DNA of 64,000 bases from Sphingomonas sp. ATCC 31555 (GTDB taxonomy: Bacteria > Pseudomonadota > Alphaproteobacteria > Sphingomonadales > Sphingomonadaceae). Positions 26,867 to 35,785 of this stretch are shown one piece after another. The stretch spans positions 207,649 through 271,648 of the forward strand of contig NZ_ALBQ01000014.1 of the NCBI RefSeq assembly GCF_000282895.1. The letters run 5' to 3'. The notes under the pieces are model-generated. The model did not search any database, was not told the DNA's origin, and saw only the letters and a list, made by a program, of their open reading frames with translations. The stretch's first letter is position 1. Each line of letters opens with the position of its first letter. The position numbers and the translations under genes were made by a program.

Positions 26867-27487
26867 ATGGACAGCGTCGAAACGGCTGCCACAGCACCGG
26901 CGCGCGATCGGCCCGGCAGTGCCGCGGCGCTGTTGATCATCGACATGATCAACACCTTCGACTTCGAAGGCGGCGATGCACTCCGGGCGCGGGCGGCGAC
27001 CATCGCCGGTCCGATCCGCCGACTTCGCGATGCGTTCGACGCGGCCGAATTGCCCACCGTCTATGTCAACGACAACTTTGGCGAATGGCATTCCGAAAAG
27101 TCGCGGCTGATCGAGCAGGCCATGGCCGATGCGCCGGAGGCGATTGCACGCCTAACGCCGCGCGACTGCGATTACTTCGTTCTGAAGCCGCAGTTTTCCG
27201 GCTTCTACGCGACCAACCTGCCGGTGCTGCTGCCCAAGCTGGGCGTCCGCCGGCTGGTGCTTACCGGTGTGTCGACCGACATCTGTGTGCTGTTCACCGC
27301 AGGGGACGCGCATATGCGCGACTATGCGCTGTGGGTGCCGGAAGATGCGGTGGCGAGCCAGGATGCCGATCGCGGCCGATGGGCGCTCGAGAGCATCGCC
27401 CAGAGCATGAGCGCCGACATCGCCGCGACGAGCGACCGGGATCCTGCCGAATGGATCGCCGAGAGCGCGCACGACCTGCCGGGATAA
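26867..27487 (+). CDS. Isochorismatase-family cysteine hydrolase
   Basis: A 206-residue hydrolase. The catalytic triad can be read as Asp in LLIIDMINTFDF, Lys in FVLKPQFSGF and Cys in GVSTDICVLF. Family members hydrolyse isochorismate, nicotinamide, ureidoacrylate or similar small amides. No siderophore genes are nearby, so isochorismate is not favoured. It probably shares the EcfG-like promoter of the small repeat protein. Confidence 0.85.
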   Translation: MDSVETAATAPARDRPGSAAALLIIDMINTFDFEGGDALRARAATIAGPIRRLRDAFDAAELPTVYVNDNFGEWHSEKSRLIEQAMADAPEAIARLTPRDCDYFVLKPQFSGFYATNLPVLLPKLGVRRLVLTGVSTDICVLFTAGDAHMRDYALWVPEDAVASQDADRGRWALESIAQSMSADIAATSDRDPAEWIAESAHDLPG

Positions 27488-27580
27488 CCGGCGCGGCGGC
27501 GCCAGAGGATGCTCGACGTGCGGCAGCGGAAGACGTGCGCTTGCTCTGGTTAGAGAGTTGATAACACAAGTGAAAGTTTC

Positions 27581-27606
27581 GGAACGTCGTTGCCCGCCGG
27601 GCGGTT
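27581..27606 (+). promoter_or_regulatory. Possible EcfG promoter (imperfect)
   Basis: GGAAC at 27581-27585 and GGTT at 27603-27606 with a 17-base spacer; the -10 part differs from CGTT by one base. It lies 67 bases ahead of the membrane protein gene at 27673. Confidence 0.5.
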
Positions 27607-27672
27607 GACCCCTAGCCGTCCGGCGTTTCGCGTGCCGGGCGCATCGATCCTCCAAGCGCAAGGAACGGGCCA

Positions 27673-28167
27673 ATGGACTATCGCAAAATCGGATTTGGGC
27701 TGGGCGTGTTTTCGATCGGGCTCGGCATTGCCGAACTCGCTGCGTCGAAGCGCATCGCGCGCGGCCTCTCGGCCGGCGACCAGGATGGGTTGGTGCGTGC
27801 GTTCGGCGCGCGCGAACTGCTGGCGGGCGCCGCGCTGCTCGCGGGGCCGGCGCATGGCGCGCGGGTGTGGAACCGGGTGGCCGGCGATGCAATGGACATC
27901 GCCGCGCTGGGCTTAGCCGCACGCCGATCGCCGCAGAACAGGGCGGTTTGGGGCGCGCTCGCCTTCGTCGCCGCCGCCACCGCGATCGATATCGTAACCG
28001 CAATCGGGCTGGATCGCACCACCGGCAAAACGCTGCCAACGGGGCAGGAGGAAACCGAAGAGAAGGAGCGCATGCCCGCTGCCGACACGCCGCAGACCGT
28101 GGAAGGCAAGGCAACGTCGATCGAGCCGGCCACCATGCCGCAGGCGCTGGCGCCGGCAGTGGGCTGA
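27673..28167 (+). CDS. Hypothetical membrane-associated protein
   Basis: A 164-residue protein with an N-terminal hydrophobic segment (FGLGVFSIGLGIAELAA), two further apolar stretches (ELLAGAALLAG and VWGALAFVAAATAIDIV) and a hydrophilic, acidic C-terminal tail. It resembles short sphingomonad proteins sometimes labelled cyclase/dehydrase-like, but no domain is certain. An imperfect EcfG-like promoter precedes it, and a terminator palindrome follows. Confidence 0.6.
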   Translation: MDYRKIGFGLGVFSIGLGIAELAASKRIARGLSAGDQDGLVRAFGARELLAGAALLAGPAHGARVWNRVAGDAMDIAALGLAARRSPQNRAVWGALAFVAAATAIDIVTAIGLDRTTGKTLPTGQEETEEKERMPAADTPQTVEGKATSIEPATMPQALAPAVG

Positions 28168-28174
28168 TCGCCCG

Positions 28175-28210
28175 ACCTTCTCCCTTTCCGCAAGCGGGAG
28201 GGGAGAAGGT
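28175..28210. terminator. Convergent terminator formed by a GC-rich palindrome
   Basis: ACCTTCTCCC (28175-28184) pairs with GGGAGAAGGT (28201-28210). The loop carries the CCGCAAGCGGGAG core found in the ligD and hrpB elements. It sits between the ends of two convergent genes and could end transcription both ways, though no T run is present. Confidence 0.55.
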
Positions 28211-28214
28211 GCGG

Positions 28215-28460
28215 CTATTCCTCGCCTTTCGTTGTGGCGTTGGGGTTGCTGCCGCCTTCGTAGTTGATGTGGCTCTGGCCGCCATGGCCCATGAAGTCGC
28301 CGGGCCCCTCCTTCCGCTTCTTGTCCGGATAGGGGTTGGGATAGGCGCCGCCTTCGCTCTCGCCCAGTTCGCGCCCGTGCGTCTCGGTGTCGGAAACGCC
28401 GTCTGGAGCGCCCTTGTGTGTGCCGCCGCCTGCGGCCTGCATCGGCTGTTTGTCGCTCAT
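28215..28460 (-). CDS. Small hydrophilic protein under an EcfG-like promoter
   Basis: An 81-residue, Gly/Asn/Glu-rich disordered protein (GESEGGAYPNPYPDKKRKEG, GHGGQSHINYEGG). The ATG at 28460 has AGGAG nine bases upstream and is preferred over 28499, which lies over the promoter. No family is recognised. A perfect EcfG-type promoter lies 38 bases upstream, so it is likely a general-stress gene. Confidence 0.65.
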   Translation of the reverse strand: MSDKQPMQAAGGGTHKGAPDGVSDTETHGRELGESEGGAYPNPYPDKKRKEGPGDFMGHGGQSHINYEGGSNPNATTKGEE

Positions 28461-28497
28461 CTGCCAAGCTCCTGATCTATAACTCTTCTGCGCGTTC

Positions 28498-28523
28498 AAC
28501 GAAGCGGCACTCGGCGCCGTTCC
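28498..28523 (-). promoter_or_regulatory. Putative EcfG (general stress) promoter
   Basis: On the minus strand GGAAC (28519-28523), a 17-base spacer and CGTT (28498-28501) fit the EcfG consensus exactly. It points at the small gene starting at 28460. Confidence 0.75.
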
Positions 28524-28716
28524 CCTGATCGGTTTCGTCGCTCAGTGCCGCCAAAGCAGCTTTGTTGAAGAAGCCGGAACAAGCCGCCTGCGGAGCCGCG
28601 CTCGGCAACAATTATCACTCAGGTTAATTGCAAAAGATCGATCAATGCGAGGTAGTTGAAACTACGGGCAAATCCAGCCGCTCTTGTCGGGGACGCAACT
28701 GACAAGGAGAGACGGC

Positions 28717-29622
28717 ATGTTCATGCATAACAAGCGCCTGCAATATACAGTGCGGGTGGCCGAACCGAACCCGGTACTCGCTTCGCTGATGCTCGAACAA
28801 TTTGGCGGGCCGGACGGCGAATTGGCGGCAGCGATGCGCTATTTCACGCAAGGCCTGGCCGAGGATGATCCCGGTCGCAAGGACATGCTGCTCGACATCG
28901 CCACCGAGGAGTTGAGCCATCTGGAAGTGATCGGCTCGATCGTCGCTATGCTCAACAAGGGCGTGAAGGCGCATGTCAGCGAAGGCGACATGGAAGAAGC
29001 CGAGCTGTACATGTCGCTGACCCAGGGCGGCAACAGCCATACCCAGGCGATCCTCTATGGCGGCGGGCCTGCGCTCACCAACTCGTCGGGCGTGCCATGG
29101 ACGGCCGCCTATGTCGACAGCCGGGGAGACCCGACCTGCGATCTGCGCTCGAACATCGCCGCGGAGAGCCGCGCCAAGATCGTCTATGAGCGGTTGATCA
29201 ACCTTACCGACGACACCGGCATTCAGGATGCGCTGAAGTTCCTGATGACGCGCGAGGTTTCGCACCAGAAGTCGTTCGAGAAGGCGCTGTATGCGATCGA
29301 GGACAATTTCCCGCCGGGCAAGCTGCCGGGCGTGCCGGAATATTCGAGCATGTACGTCAACACCTCGCAGGGCGAAGGCGATATGCGCGGGCCTTGGAAC
29401 GACGGGCCGGAATGGGACCGTGTCGACGATCTGCAGCAGACGCTGCCCGCCGATGATGGCGACGGGATGCCGACGGTAGCGCTCGGCTCCGCCGACAAGG
29501 CGGCGTTGACTCAGCTTGCGGAGCGAACCAAATCTGATCCCAGCACCAACCCCACCACCGGTGCCGATCTCGCGGCCGGCCCGGGCGCGGGGCGCACCAA
29601 GTCGGACGTCGAGAACGTCTGA
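28717..29622 (+). CDS. Manganese catalase family protein
   Basis: A 301-residue non-heme catalase of the ferritin-like fold that dismutates hydrogen peroxide. The dinuclear Mn ligands fall in ELAAAMRYFTQG, EELSHLEVIG and REVSHQKSFEKAL (Glu/His pairs). An ATG with AAGGAGAGA just upstream marks the start; an earlier ATG at 28684 lies before that site. It is followed by a strong terminator. It sits among small stress genes, but I see no clear EcfG motif of its own. Confidence 0.92.
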   Translation: MFMHNKRLQYTVRVAEPNPVLASLMLEQFGGPDGELAAAMRYFTQGLAEDDPGRKDMLLDIATEELSHLEVIGSIVAMLNKGVKAHVSEGDMEEAELYMSLTQGGNSHTQAILYGGGPALTNSSGVPWTAAYVDSRGDPTCDLRSNIAAESRAKIVYERLINLTDDTGIQDALKFLMTREVSHQKSFEKALYAIEDNFPPGKLPGVPEYSSMYVNTSQGEGDMRGPWNDGPEWDRVDDLQQTLPADDGDGMPTVALGSADKAALTQLAERTKSDPSTNPTTGADLAAGPGAGRTKSDVENV

Positions 29623-29630
29623 TCCATTTT

Positions 29631-29667
29631 CCCGGCCGGGCGTTGTCCGGCCGGGAACCCATTTTTT
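29631..29667 (+). terminator. Rho-independent terminator after Mn catalase
   Basis: CCCGGCCGG (29631-29639) pairs with CCGGCCGGG (29647-29655) around a short loop, followed after a few bases by TTTTTT (29662-29667). It directly follows the catalase stop. Confidence 0.8.
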
Positions 29668-29676
29668 CGGAGCGGC

Positions 29677-30468
29677 ATGGCGGGCCAGTCGATCATCATG
29701 GCAGGCGCGCTGGGCAGCCTGGTCGCCGGGCTGGCGACCGGCATCGGCGCGATTCCTGCGCTGTTCCTGCGCAAGCCCAGTGACGAGCAGCAGAACCTGC
29801 TGCTGGGCTTTGCCGCGGGCGTGATGCTCGCGGCATCGTTCTTCTCGCTGATCATGCCAGCGATTCGCCAAGCCGAGGCGCGCGGCGCGAGCGGCGTCGA
29901 GGCATCGCTGATCGTCGCCTGCGCGGTGCTGCTGGGCGCCTGGGGTATTGCCAGGCTGCACGATCTTGCCGGGCCGCTGGAGCGCGCAGGGCTGGGCCCG
30001 CCGGGCATCGCCGACAGTGCGGTGCAGCGTCGGATCTGGCTGTTCGTGCTGGCGATCACGCTGCACAATTTCCCCGAGGGCATGGCGGTGGGCGTCAGCT
30101 TTGGCGGGGGCGATCTGGAGGCCGGTCGTGCCACCGCGCTCGGGATCGGCATCCAGAATATTCCCGAAGGACTTGCCGTGGCCATCGCGCTGCAGAGCGC
30201 AGGATATGGTCGTGCGATGTCGGCGCTGGTTGCGCTCGCCTCGGGGCTGGTCGAGCCGCTTGCCGGGCTGATCGGCGTCAGCATCGTCGCTTCCGCCCAG
30301 GCATTCCTGCCCTGGGGGTTGGGGCTGGCGGCGGGCGCGATGATCTATGTCGTCGCATCGGACATCATCCCCGACGCGCACCGCCGCATCGCCGGCGGAG
30401 GACGCGCCTCGGCCGGGTTGATGGCGGGGCTGGCGGCGATGATGTTCCTTGATACCGCCTTTGGCTGA
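29677..30468 (+). CDS. ZIP family metal transporter
   Basis: A 263-residue ZIP permease with eight predicted helices. The metal-binding motifs are HNFPEG (helix 4) and QNIPEG (helix 5, with Gln in place of the more usual His/Glu). It imports Zn, Fe or Mn. Placed just after the Mn catalase, it may supply manganese, but a terminator separates the two genes, so this is only a suggestion. Confidence 0.88.
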   Translation: MAGQSIIMAGALGSLVAGLATGIGAIPALFLRKPSDEQQNLLLGFAAGVMLAASFFSLIMPAIRQAEARGASGVEASLIVACAVLLGAWGIARLHDLAGPLERAGLGPPGIADSAVQRRIWLFVLAITLHNFPEGMAVGVSFGGGDLEAGRATALGIGIQNIPEGLAVAIALQSAGYGRAMSALVALASGLVEPLAGLIGVSIVASAQAFLPWGLGLAAGAMIYVVASDIIPDAHRRIAGGGRASAGLMAGLAAMMFLDTAFG

Positions 30469-30471
30469 ACG

Positions 30472-31836
30472 TCAGCGGCGCTCCATTCGGTCCAGCCAGG
30501 CGCCGAGCCGCCCGCGCGAATAGGTCAGCGCCTGATACAGACTTAGCGAGGCTTTCGCCCAACGGATGTACAGGCTCGGCATGCCCAGCCGGTCTGCCAC
30601 CCAGGCAACGCGGTGGCTCCACGCCGCGATTCCGGCGCGGGTGCGGTAGACGAGCTTGCGGCGCCAGCCTATCCCCGCGGCGCGCGGCGCCACCCGTTTG
30701 CGCGGCGTGATCCCCCGGCGATGCCAGGTCAGGCGATAGGCGAGGCCCTCGCGCCGGTGCCGCAGCCCGGCATCCTGCGTGCCGGCGATGAAATCGGCAT
30801 CGACCGGGTCGAGCGCCAGTCGCCCCTTATCGATCGCGCCCTGCAGCATATCCAGCAGCATCGGCGCCCGGACGATCACCACATTGGTGCCGCGCCCGTC
30901 GGAGGAATAGGGCTCCACCCAGGCATCGCCGAACGCAATGTCGGCAGTCTCCGCCACCACGTCGTCGCAGGCGTTGCAGGCGCTGTTCTGAAAGAACCCC
31001 GCCCCCCAATCGCCGTCCGCCAGATGCCACCAATCCTGCCAACGCGCGCTGCCGTCGGTAAGCGTCAGATGCGCGGTGTACCAATTGGCCGGTCTCGACG
31101 CATCCTTGCGGCGATACTCCACCGCCGCCACCTCGTTCGGATCGACGGCCAGCTGCCAGGCGAAGCTGTCGACCAGTCGCCCGCTCTTCATATGCCCACA
31201 GAACAGCCCCAGCGTGGCGACGATACGCTCGGCGAACACGGGCTCTGCTGCGCGGGCGAGGTTCACCGCTTTCAGGAAACAGGGGATACCCACAACGGCG
31301 TAGCGGCCGGGTACGGTCCGAATCTCGTCCAGAATCTGGGCCAGATGTACCGGATGGTAGCGAGAGCGCGCGCCTTCGGCGATCGCCTCCAGGCTGCGCG
31401 AGATGCGATAGCCGAAATGCGGTGCGCCGGGCCCGGGCAGCGGCACGACATGGGCGACGCCGTCGATCATCCCCTGGCGCAGCAGCTCGGCCGCGACCCA
31501 GCTCACCATGCCGCCGGAACTGCCGCCCGCCCGGAAATCACCCTCTGCGGCATGGCCGACATAGGCGCTCTCGAACCGGCCGATCCGCGCGTCTACAACG
31601 GGTGCGCTGGGAAAGCGGGCGTCGGCGATCGCATCCTCGTCCGCCGCTGCCGGCGAGAATGGACAGGTGGCCGCAAAGCGCGGCGTTGGCGTGTCGCGCC
31701 AGCCTGCGGGGCCGTGCGGTTTCAGCTGGCGATATTCGTCCCATTCCATCCGGCCGCCGCCCTGCACCGCGCACGCGCCGCAGCCGATGCACAATCCGGA
31801 GCGATCAATGGCACCGGGGCTGGGCGCCTCAGCCAA
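30472..31836 (-). CDS. Coenzyme F420 hydrogenase/dehydrogenase beta-subunit-like (FrhB) protein
   Basis: A 454-residue protein. An N-terminal ferredoxin-like Cys cluster (LCIGCGACAV) is followed by the FrhB N- and C-terminal domains (GGSSGGMVSWVAAELL, VVGIPCFLKAVNLA, FCGHMKSG, CNACDDVVAETADIAFGDAW). Outside methanogens such proteins accompany polysaccharide pyruvyl transferases in surface-glycan loci. A TTG at 31836 overlaps the upstream stop by eight bases and is the only start that keeps the first Cys motif without a deep overlap. The exact reaction is unknown. Confidence 0.8.
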   Translation of the reverse strand: MAEAPSPGAIDRSGLCIGCGACAVQGGGRMEWDEYRQLKPHGPAGWRDTPTPRFAATCPFSPAAADEDAIADARFPSAPVVDARIGRFESAYVGHAAEGDFRAGGSSGGMVSWVAAELLRQGMIDGVAHVVPLPGPGAPHFGYRISRSLEAIAEGARSRYHPVHLAQILDEIRTVPGRYAVVGIPCFLKAVNLARAAEPVFAERIVATLGLFCGHMKSGRLVDSFAWQLAVDPNEVAAVEYRRKDASRPANWYTAHLTLTDGSARWQDWWHLADGDWGAGFFQNSACNACDDVVAETADIAFGDAWVEPYSSDGRGTNVVIVRAPMLLDMLQGAIDKGRLALDPVDADFIAGTQDAGLRHRREGLAYRLTWHRRGITPRKRVAPRAAGIGWRRKLVYRTRAGIAAWSHRVAWVADRLGMPSLYIRWAKASLSLYQALTYSRGRLGAWLDRMERR

Positions 31837-32944
31837 GCACCCGGTCCAGATAGGCGTCGGACTGGTCGCGCAGCGTAGCGATCCGCTTGTTGATGCCGGC
31901 ATCGAGCGGCGCGTCGAGAAGAGCATCGAGCGCGATCGGCGCCTCGGGGATCAGCAGGTGCCGCTCGGCGCCGAGCAGCGACGTGAGGTCGCGCACCTTG
32001 TTCCAACGATAGGAGGACGGGGCGCAGGCGAACGGCTTGTCGTTCAGCAGCGCAAACACGCAGCCATGGAAGAAATTGGTCAACACCGCTTCGGCGCCCG
32101 CCATCGCCGCGGCGAAGTCGTGCGGGCCTGCCTCCAGCCATTGCTCGTCGGCCCAGTCGTTCCGATAGCCGATGCTGATCAGCCGGATGTCCCGCGCCTT
32201 CGCCCAACTGCGCGCAGCTTCGGCAAACGCATCGGGCAGGCTGTGACCATAGACGATCACGTATCGACCATCGGGGGGCGGCGTCGCCGCATCGGCCAGC
32301 GGCGGAAATTGCAGGCAGGGATCGAGCACCAGCGCCGGCGCGCGGCCGATCGCCTCGGTCACCAGCCGACGGCTGTTCTCGTCGCGCACGGCAATCGCGT
32401 CGAAGCGGCGCAGCTGATCCTGCCAGTAGGGATCAAGCCCCGAATCGGCATCATAGCTGCCGAAGCTGGCGGCATAGGTGGCGACGCAATCCGCGTTCAG
32501 ACCGATGCCGAAGAAGATCGATGCGCCGCCATACCAGGGATGTTGCAGGTTCCATACCTCGTCACTGCCGACCAGCACGGTATCCACATGCGGCATCGCC
32601 AGCGGATCGACGAGATCGAAGCCTGGAGAAAGCGGCAGCGCATCGAAGGCGCAGAGGAACTTGCGCAGCTTGGCGGCATAGCGCCGTTGGTCGGCAGCGC
32701 TCGCCCGCACCGGCAAGGTCGGCTGCAGCGCGTTGCGCCACTCGGCGCGCGTGACTCGGGGCGATTCATGGTCGAGCAGCATCACCGGGTGGCCGCGCGC
32801 ATGCACGCCCTCTGCCAGACAGCGCGCCTGCCAATAGGAACCATAGTTGATGCAGCGATGGAAGGTGAGGATGCCTACGGAGCGCGTCTCCGCGTGGCGT
32901 TCCTGCATGGCGCTGGTGAAATCGTCCACGCCGGAAAGTCTCAT
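31829..32944 (-). CDS. Polysaccharide pyruvyl transferase family protein
   Basis: A 371-residue protein of the WcaK/CsaB/PssM type. It has the N-terminal ILTFHRCINYGSYWQARCL, the middle VLVGSDEVWNLQHP and IAVRDENSRRLV, and the C-terminal VLTNFFHGCVFALLNDKPF, all family blocks. It would add a ketal pyruvate to a sugar of a surface polysaccharide. The ATG at 32944 fits the domain; the frame runs 62 codons further without support. It is paired with the FrhB-like gene and no other glycan genes are adjacent. Confidence 0.85.
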   Translation of the reverse strand: MRLSGVDDFTSAMQERHAETRSVGILTFHRCINYGSYWQARCLAEGVHARGHPVMLLDHESPRVTRAEWRNALQPTLPVRASAADQRRYAAKLRKFLCAFDALPLSPGFDLVDPLAMPHVDTVLVGSDEVWNLQHPWYGGASIFFGIGLNADCVATYAASFGSYDADSGLDPYWQDQLRRFDAIAVRDENSRRLVTEAIGRAPALVLDPCLQFPPLADAATPPPDGRYVIVYGHSLPDAFAEAARSWAKARDIRLISIGYRNDWADEQWLEAGPHDFAAAMAGAEAVLTNFFHGCVFALLNDKPFACAPSSYRWNKVRDLTSLLGAERHLLIPEAPIALDALLDAPLDAGINKRIATLRDQSDAYLDRVLG

Positions 32945-33065
32945 GCGCGCGCTCTCCGGGCGCGGCAGTCGGCCGAAGCCATAGATGGTCCTCCCTTTCG
33001 TCGCGCGTTGAACGAGGGGAGGGCGTATGAGTTTCCCGCACGCGAAAAATCGCTGCGTTGCGGAA

Positions 33066-33098
33066 GAACCTCCCCCGCGTGAACCGCAGAGGAGGTTC
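33066..33098 (-). terminator. Possible terminator after the YcnI-like gene
   Basis: GAACCTCC (33066-33073) pairs with GGAGGTTC (33091-33098). On the minus strand a TTTTT occurs about 20 bases further on. Placement just after the stop at 33108 supports a terminator role. Confidence 0.5.
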
Positions 33099-33107
33099 GG
33101 CTTCGGC

Positions 33108-33635
33108 TCAGTGCGCCGCGTGGTCTCCATGTGCGGCGGTCAGCATCAGCATCGGGGCGGGGTTCTTGGTCGCGTGCCACGCCTCGGGGCTGGCGGGCAG
33201 ATTCACCCAGGCGTTGCTGCCACTCGTGCAGCGCTGCGTGGTGGGGAAGTAAAGAGCGCCGGGTGCGCCCGGCAGCTTCATCATGATGCCGAATTGGTCG
33301 AACTGATCGGCCGGCAGGCGCCCGGTCCAGGTGATGGCGGCGACGCGCTGGGTGATCGTCGTGCCGCCTTCCCCCTGGATCGGCTTGGGGAGCGGGGCGT
33401 GCTCCACCGCCAGCGTCCAGCCCGGCTTGGGCTGGGGCCGGGCGGAAAGCACGCCGGCGGGTATCTCGACGCGGATCGAGACGGTGTCCGCCAGCCCGCA
33501 GCCATGGCTCACGCGCAGGAAGCCGGCATAATAGCTGCCGGCCGTCGCCTGCGCGTCGGCGAAGACGATATGAGCGTGTGCGCCCATCGGCAGCAGCAGC
33601 GCGAGAGCGGTGAGGATCGGTCGTGCACGAAACAT
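33108..33635 (-). CDS. YcnI-like DUF1775 secreted protein (copper-related)
   Basis: A 175-residue secreted protein. The signal peptide (about 1-22) ends at AHAHIVF, so processing would leave an N-terminal His, as in YcnI-type proteins that bind copper through a histidine brace. FLRVSHGCGLADT and ITWTGRLPADQFDQFGI are DUF1775 blocks. The ATG at 33635 matches the signal peptide. It lies 19 bases after the TonB receptor gene, in a likely copper-handling operon. Confidence 0.85.
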   Translation of the reverse strand: MFRARPILTALALLLPMGAHAHIVFADAQATAGSYYAGFLRVSHGCGLADTVSIRVEIPAGVLSARPQPKPGWTLAVEHAPLPKPIQGEGGTTITQRVAAITWTGRLPADQFDQFGIMMKLPGAPGALYFPTTQRCTSGSNAWVNLPASPEAWHATKNPAPMLMLTAAHGDHAAH

Positions 33636-33654
33636 GGTGGCTACTCCCAGAGGG

Positions 33655-35676
33655 TCAGAAGGCAAGGCGGACGCCGCCGAACAGCGAACGCCCTTCGCCG
33701 GGGAAGAACACGGCGGTGCTGGCGGTCCGCGCGTCGGTGACGGCGGCGAATTCGGCGGTGTAGCGCTTGTCGGTGAGGTTGCGCGCATCGACGAACAGTG
33801 TCGCCGGACCGATCGCGAATCCGGCGCTGAGGGCGAGCAGCGCATAGCCCGGCGCTTTCATCGCGTTGGCATAGTCCACCCACACGTCCTTGATCCGCCA
33901 GTCGAGAAAGGGCTCGACGAAGATCCCGTGCGGCCCGTCATAGCGCAGCGACACGCGATACTGGTGCTCGGGCGCCACTGGCAGCCGGTTGTTGCCGTAG
34001 CTGCGATCGTCCACGAAGCGGAAGTCGCTCCACGCATAGGTCTGCCGCAGGCGCACGCCCGGGCGAAGCCGCCAGTCGAGGCTCGCCTCCACGCCGCTAT
34101 GCCGCGTATCGCCCGCATTGAAGATCGTCGCCGGCAGGTTGGCGCTGGGCAGATAGCTTAGCAACTCGCCCTCGATCGTCGCCCGGTACCAGGTCAGATC
34201 CCAGGTGAACGCCCCCGCCTTTCCTCGCGTGCCGAGTTCAGCCGTCCAGGCGCGCTGGGGATCGAGCGGTACGAACAGCTGGCCGCTGCTGTTGGTCTGG
34301 GTCAGCGCGCCGAAATGCGGCGGCTCCACCGATCGGGTGTAATTGGCATAGACCTGCACCGCGCCTGCTTCGTAGAGCAGCCCGACGCGTGGTGCGAACC
34401 AATCGTACTCGACCGACTGGCTGCGCCCCGACAGCCGGTTGGCATAATCGCGGGTCGCTCGGCCCCAGGATGCGCCCGCCACCAGCGCCAGTTGCGGCAC
34501 AACGAAGAAGCGGCCTTCGGCGAACAGGTCCAGCCCGGACGCCTGCTGCGCGCTTTCGCCGATGCGGGGTCCGTTTCGGCCCAGCGCGTTGACGAACAGC
34601 CCTTGGTTGGTGCCGCCCTGCCGATAATAGGCGCCGAAGAACAGGTCCGCCCGGTGCCCCGCCACCGTGCCGCGCAGGTCGAACCGCCCAAAGGCGCCCT
34701 GGGTGTCGCTATCCTGATCGATCACGATCGAGATCGGGTGATGCAGATCGGTCTGCGTCGCATAGACGCCGCCTTCGAACACCAGCCCTTCGGAAAGCCG
34801 AAGATGCGTCTGCAGGGTCACCCGCCCCACGGTCTGGTCGCGCGCCTGTCGACGGGCGACCACGCCCGTACCGGCCCGCCGCGGCGTGGCGAGTGCGCTG
34901 TCCAGCGTCACCGCGCCGGGCACGCCCTGGCGGATATCGGCGGCGTAGCCGATCAACCGAACTTCATTCTCGGCGCCGAAGCGATAGCCCAGGTTCAGCG
35001 TGCCGCGCGTCTGATCCTGCTGCGATTGCTCGCGATAGCCTGCGGAGTGAAAGCTGTTGATGCCGGCATAGTAATCGAGGGCGCCTGCCGTCGCTCCTCC
35101 GGCCGCCTGCACCCGCCAAGTTTCGAACGCGCCGCCTTCCAGCCGCATGGAAAACGGCGTCGCGGTGGTGCCGCCATTGGGGGTGATGAGGTTTACCGCA
35201 CCGCCAAGCTGCGCGCCGCCGAAGCGCAGCGCGTTGCCGCCCTTGTACACCTCGATGTACCGGGCCCCGAGTGGATCGATTTTCTGCAGGTCCGAAAAGC
35301 CGTCGGCCTCGGCAAAGGGCACGCCGTCCTGCGCCAGCAGCACGCCGCGCTGGTGAAAGCTCTGGTCCAGCCCCGATCCTCGGATAGAGAGGCGCGATTC
35401 CTCGCCATAGCGCTTGTTGGAGAGCACGCCCGGCACGTCGCGCAACAGATCCGGCAGGCCGACGACGCTGCGATCCCGATAGGTTTCTGCCGCGACTACG
35501 GAAACGGATCCGGGTGTGCGGGCAAGTCGGCCGCGCGCGTCGGAGACGACCTGCGGGTCCTCCGGGGCACTTGCCGCGGTGACGATGATTTCGGGTTCGC
35601 CCGATCGGCCTGCTTGGGCGAAGACGAGCGTAGCGGCGCTCGACGCGAGAGCCGCGCCGATGAACAGTTTGTACAA
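33655..35676 (-). CDS. TonB-dependent outer membrane receptor (probable copper or metal-complex uptake)
   Basis: A 673-residue receptor with a signal peptide, a plug domain (DLLRDVPGVLSNKRYGEESRL, IRGSGLDQSF, GGAQLGGAVNLITPNGG) and a 22-strand barrel ending in Phe (FGGVRLAF). The best start is TTG at 35676, after AAGGGGAAA; the signal peptide begins right there and no ATG is near. It lies between a DUF2946 gene and a DUF1775 gene, both linked to copper, so copper is the likely cargo. Substrate is inferred from neighbours only. Confidence 0.88.
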   Translation of the reverse strand: MYKLFIGAALASSAATLVFAQAGRSGEPEIIVTAASAPEDPQVVSDARGRLARTPGSVSVVAAETYRDRSVVGLPDLLRDVPGVLSNKRYGEESRLSIRGSGLDQSFHQRGVLLAQDGVPFAEADGFSDLQKIDPLGARYIEVYKGGNALRFGGAQLGGAVNLITPNGGTTATPFSMRLEGGAFETWRVQAAGGATAGALDYYAGINSFHSAGYREQSQQDQTRGTLNLGYRFGAENEVRLIGYAADIRQGVPGAVTLDSALATPRRAGTGVVARRQARDQTVGRVTLQTHLRLSEGLVFEGGVYATQTDLHHPISIVIDQDSDTQGAFGRFDLRGTVAGHRADLFFGAYYRQGGTNQGLFVNALGRNGPRIGESAQQASGLDLFAEGRFFVVPQLALVAGASWGRATRDYANRLSGRSQSVEYDWFAPRVGLLYEAGAVQVYANYTRSVEPPHFGALTQTNSSGQLFVPLDPQRAWTAELGTRGKAGAFTWDLTWYRATIEGELLSYLPSANLPATIFNAGDTRHSGVEASLDWRLRPGVRLRQTYAWSDFRFVDDRSYGNNRLPVAPEHQYRVSLRYDGPHGIFVEPFLDWRIKDVWVDYANAMKAPGYALLALSAGFAIGPATLFVDARNLTDKRYTAEFAAVTDARTASTAVFFPGEGRSLFGGVRLAF

Positions 35677-35785
35677 TGGATTTCCCCTTTTGGCAGCGCG
35701 ACTTGCGCGCTCCGCTTCTCCTGTTCCGGCGTCGCGCGAGCACAACGATCCCAAGGCGGGATCGCTGCGGGCGACGCGGAGGTTT

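Noticed and set aside
28556..28600. GGAAC upstream of the Mn catalase as an EcfG promoter
   Set aside because: No CGTT-like element occurs 16-17 bases downstream.
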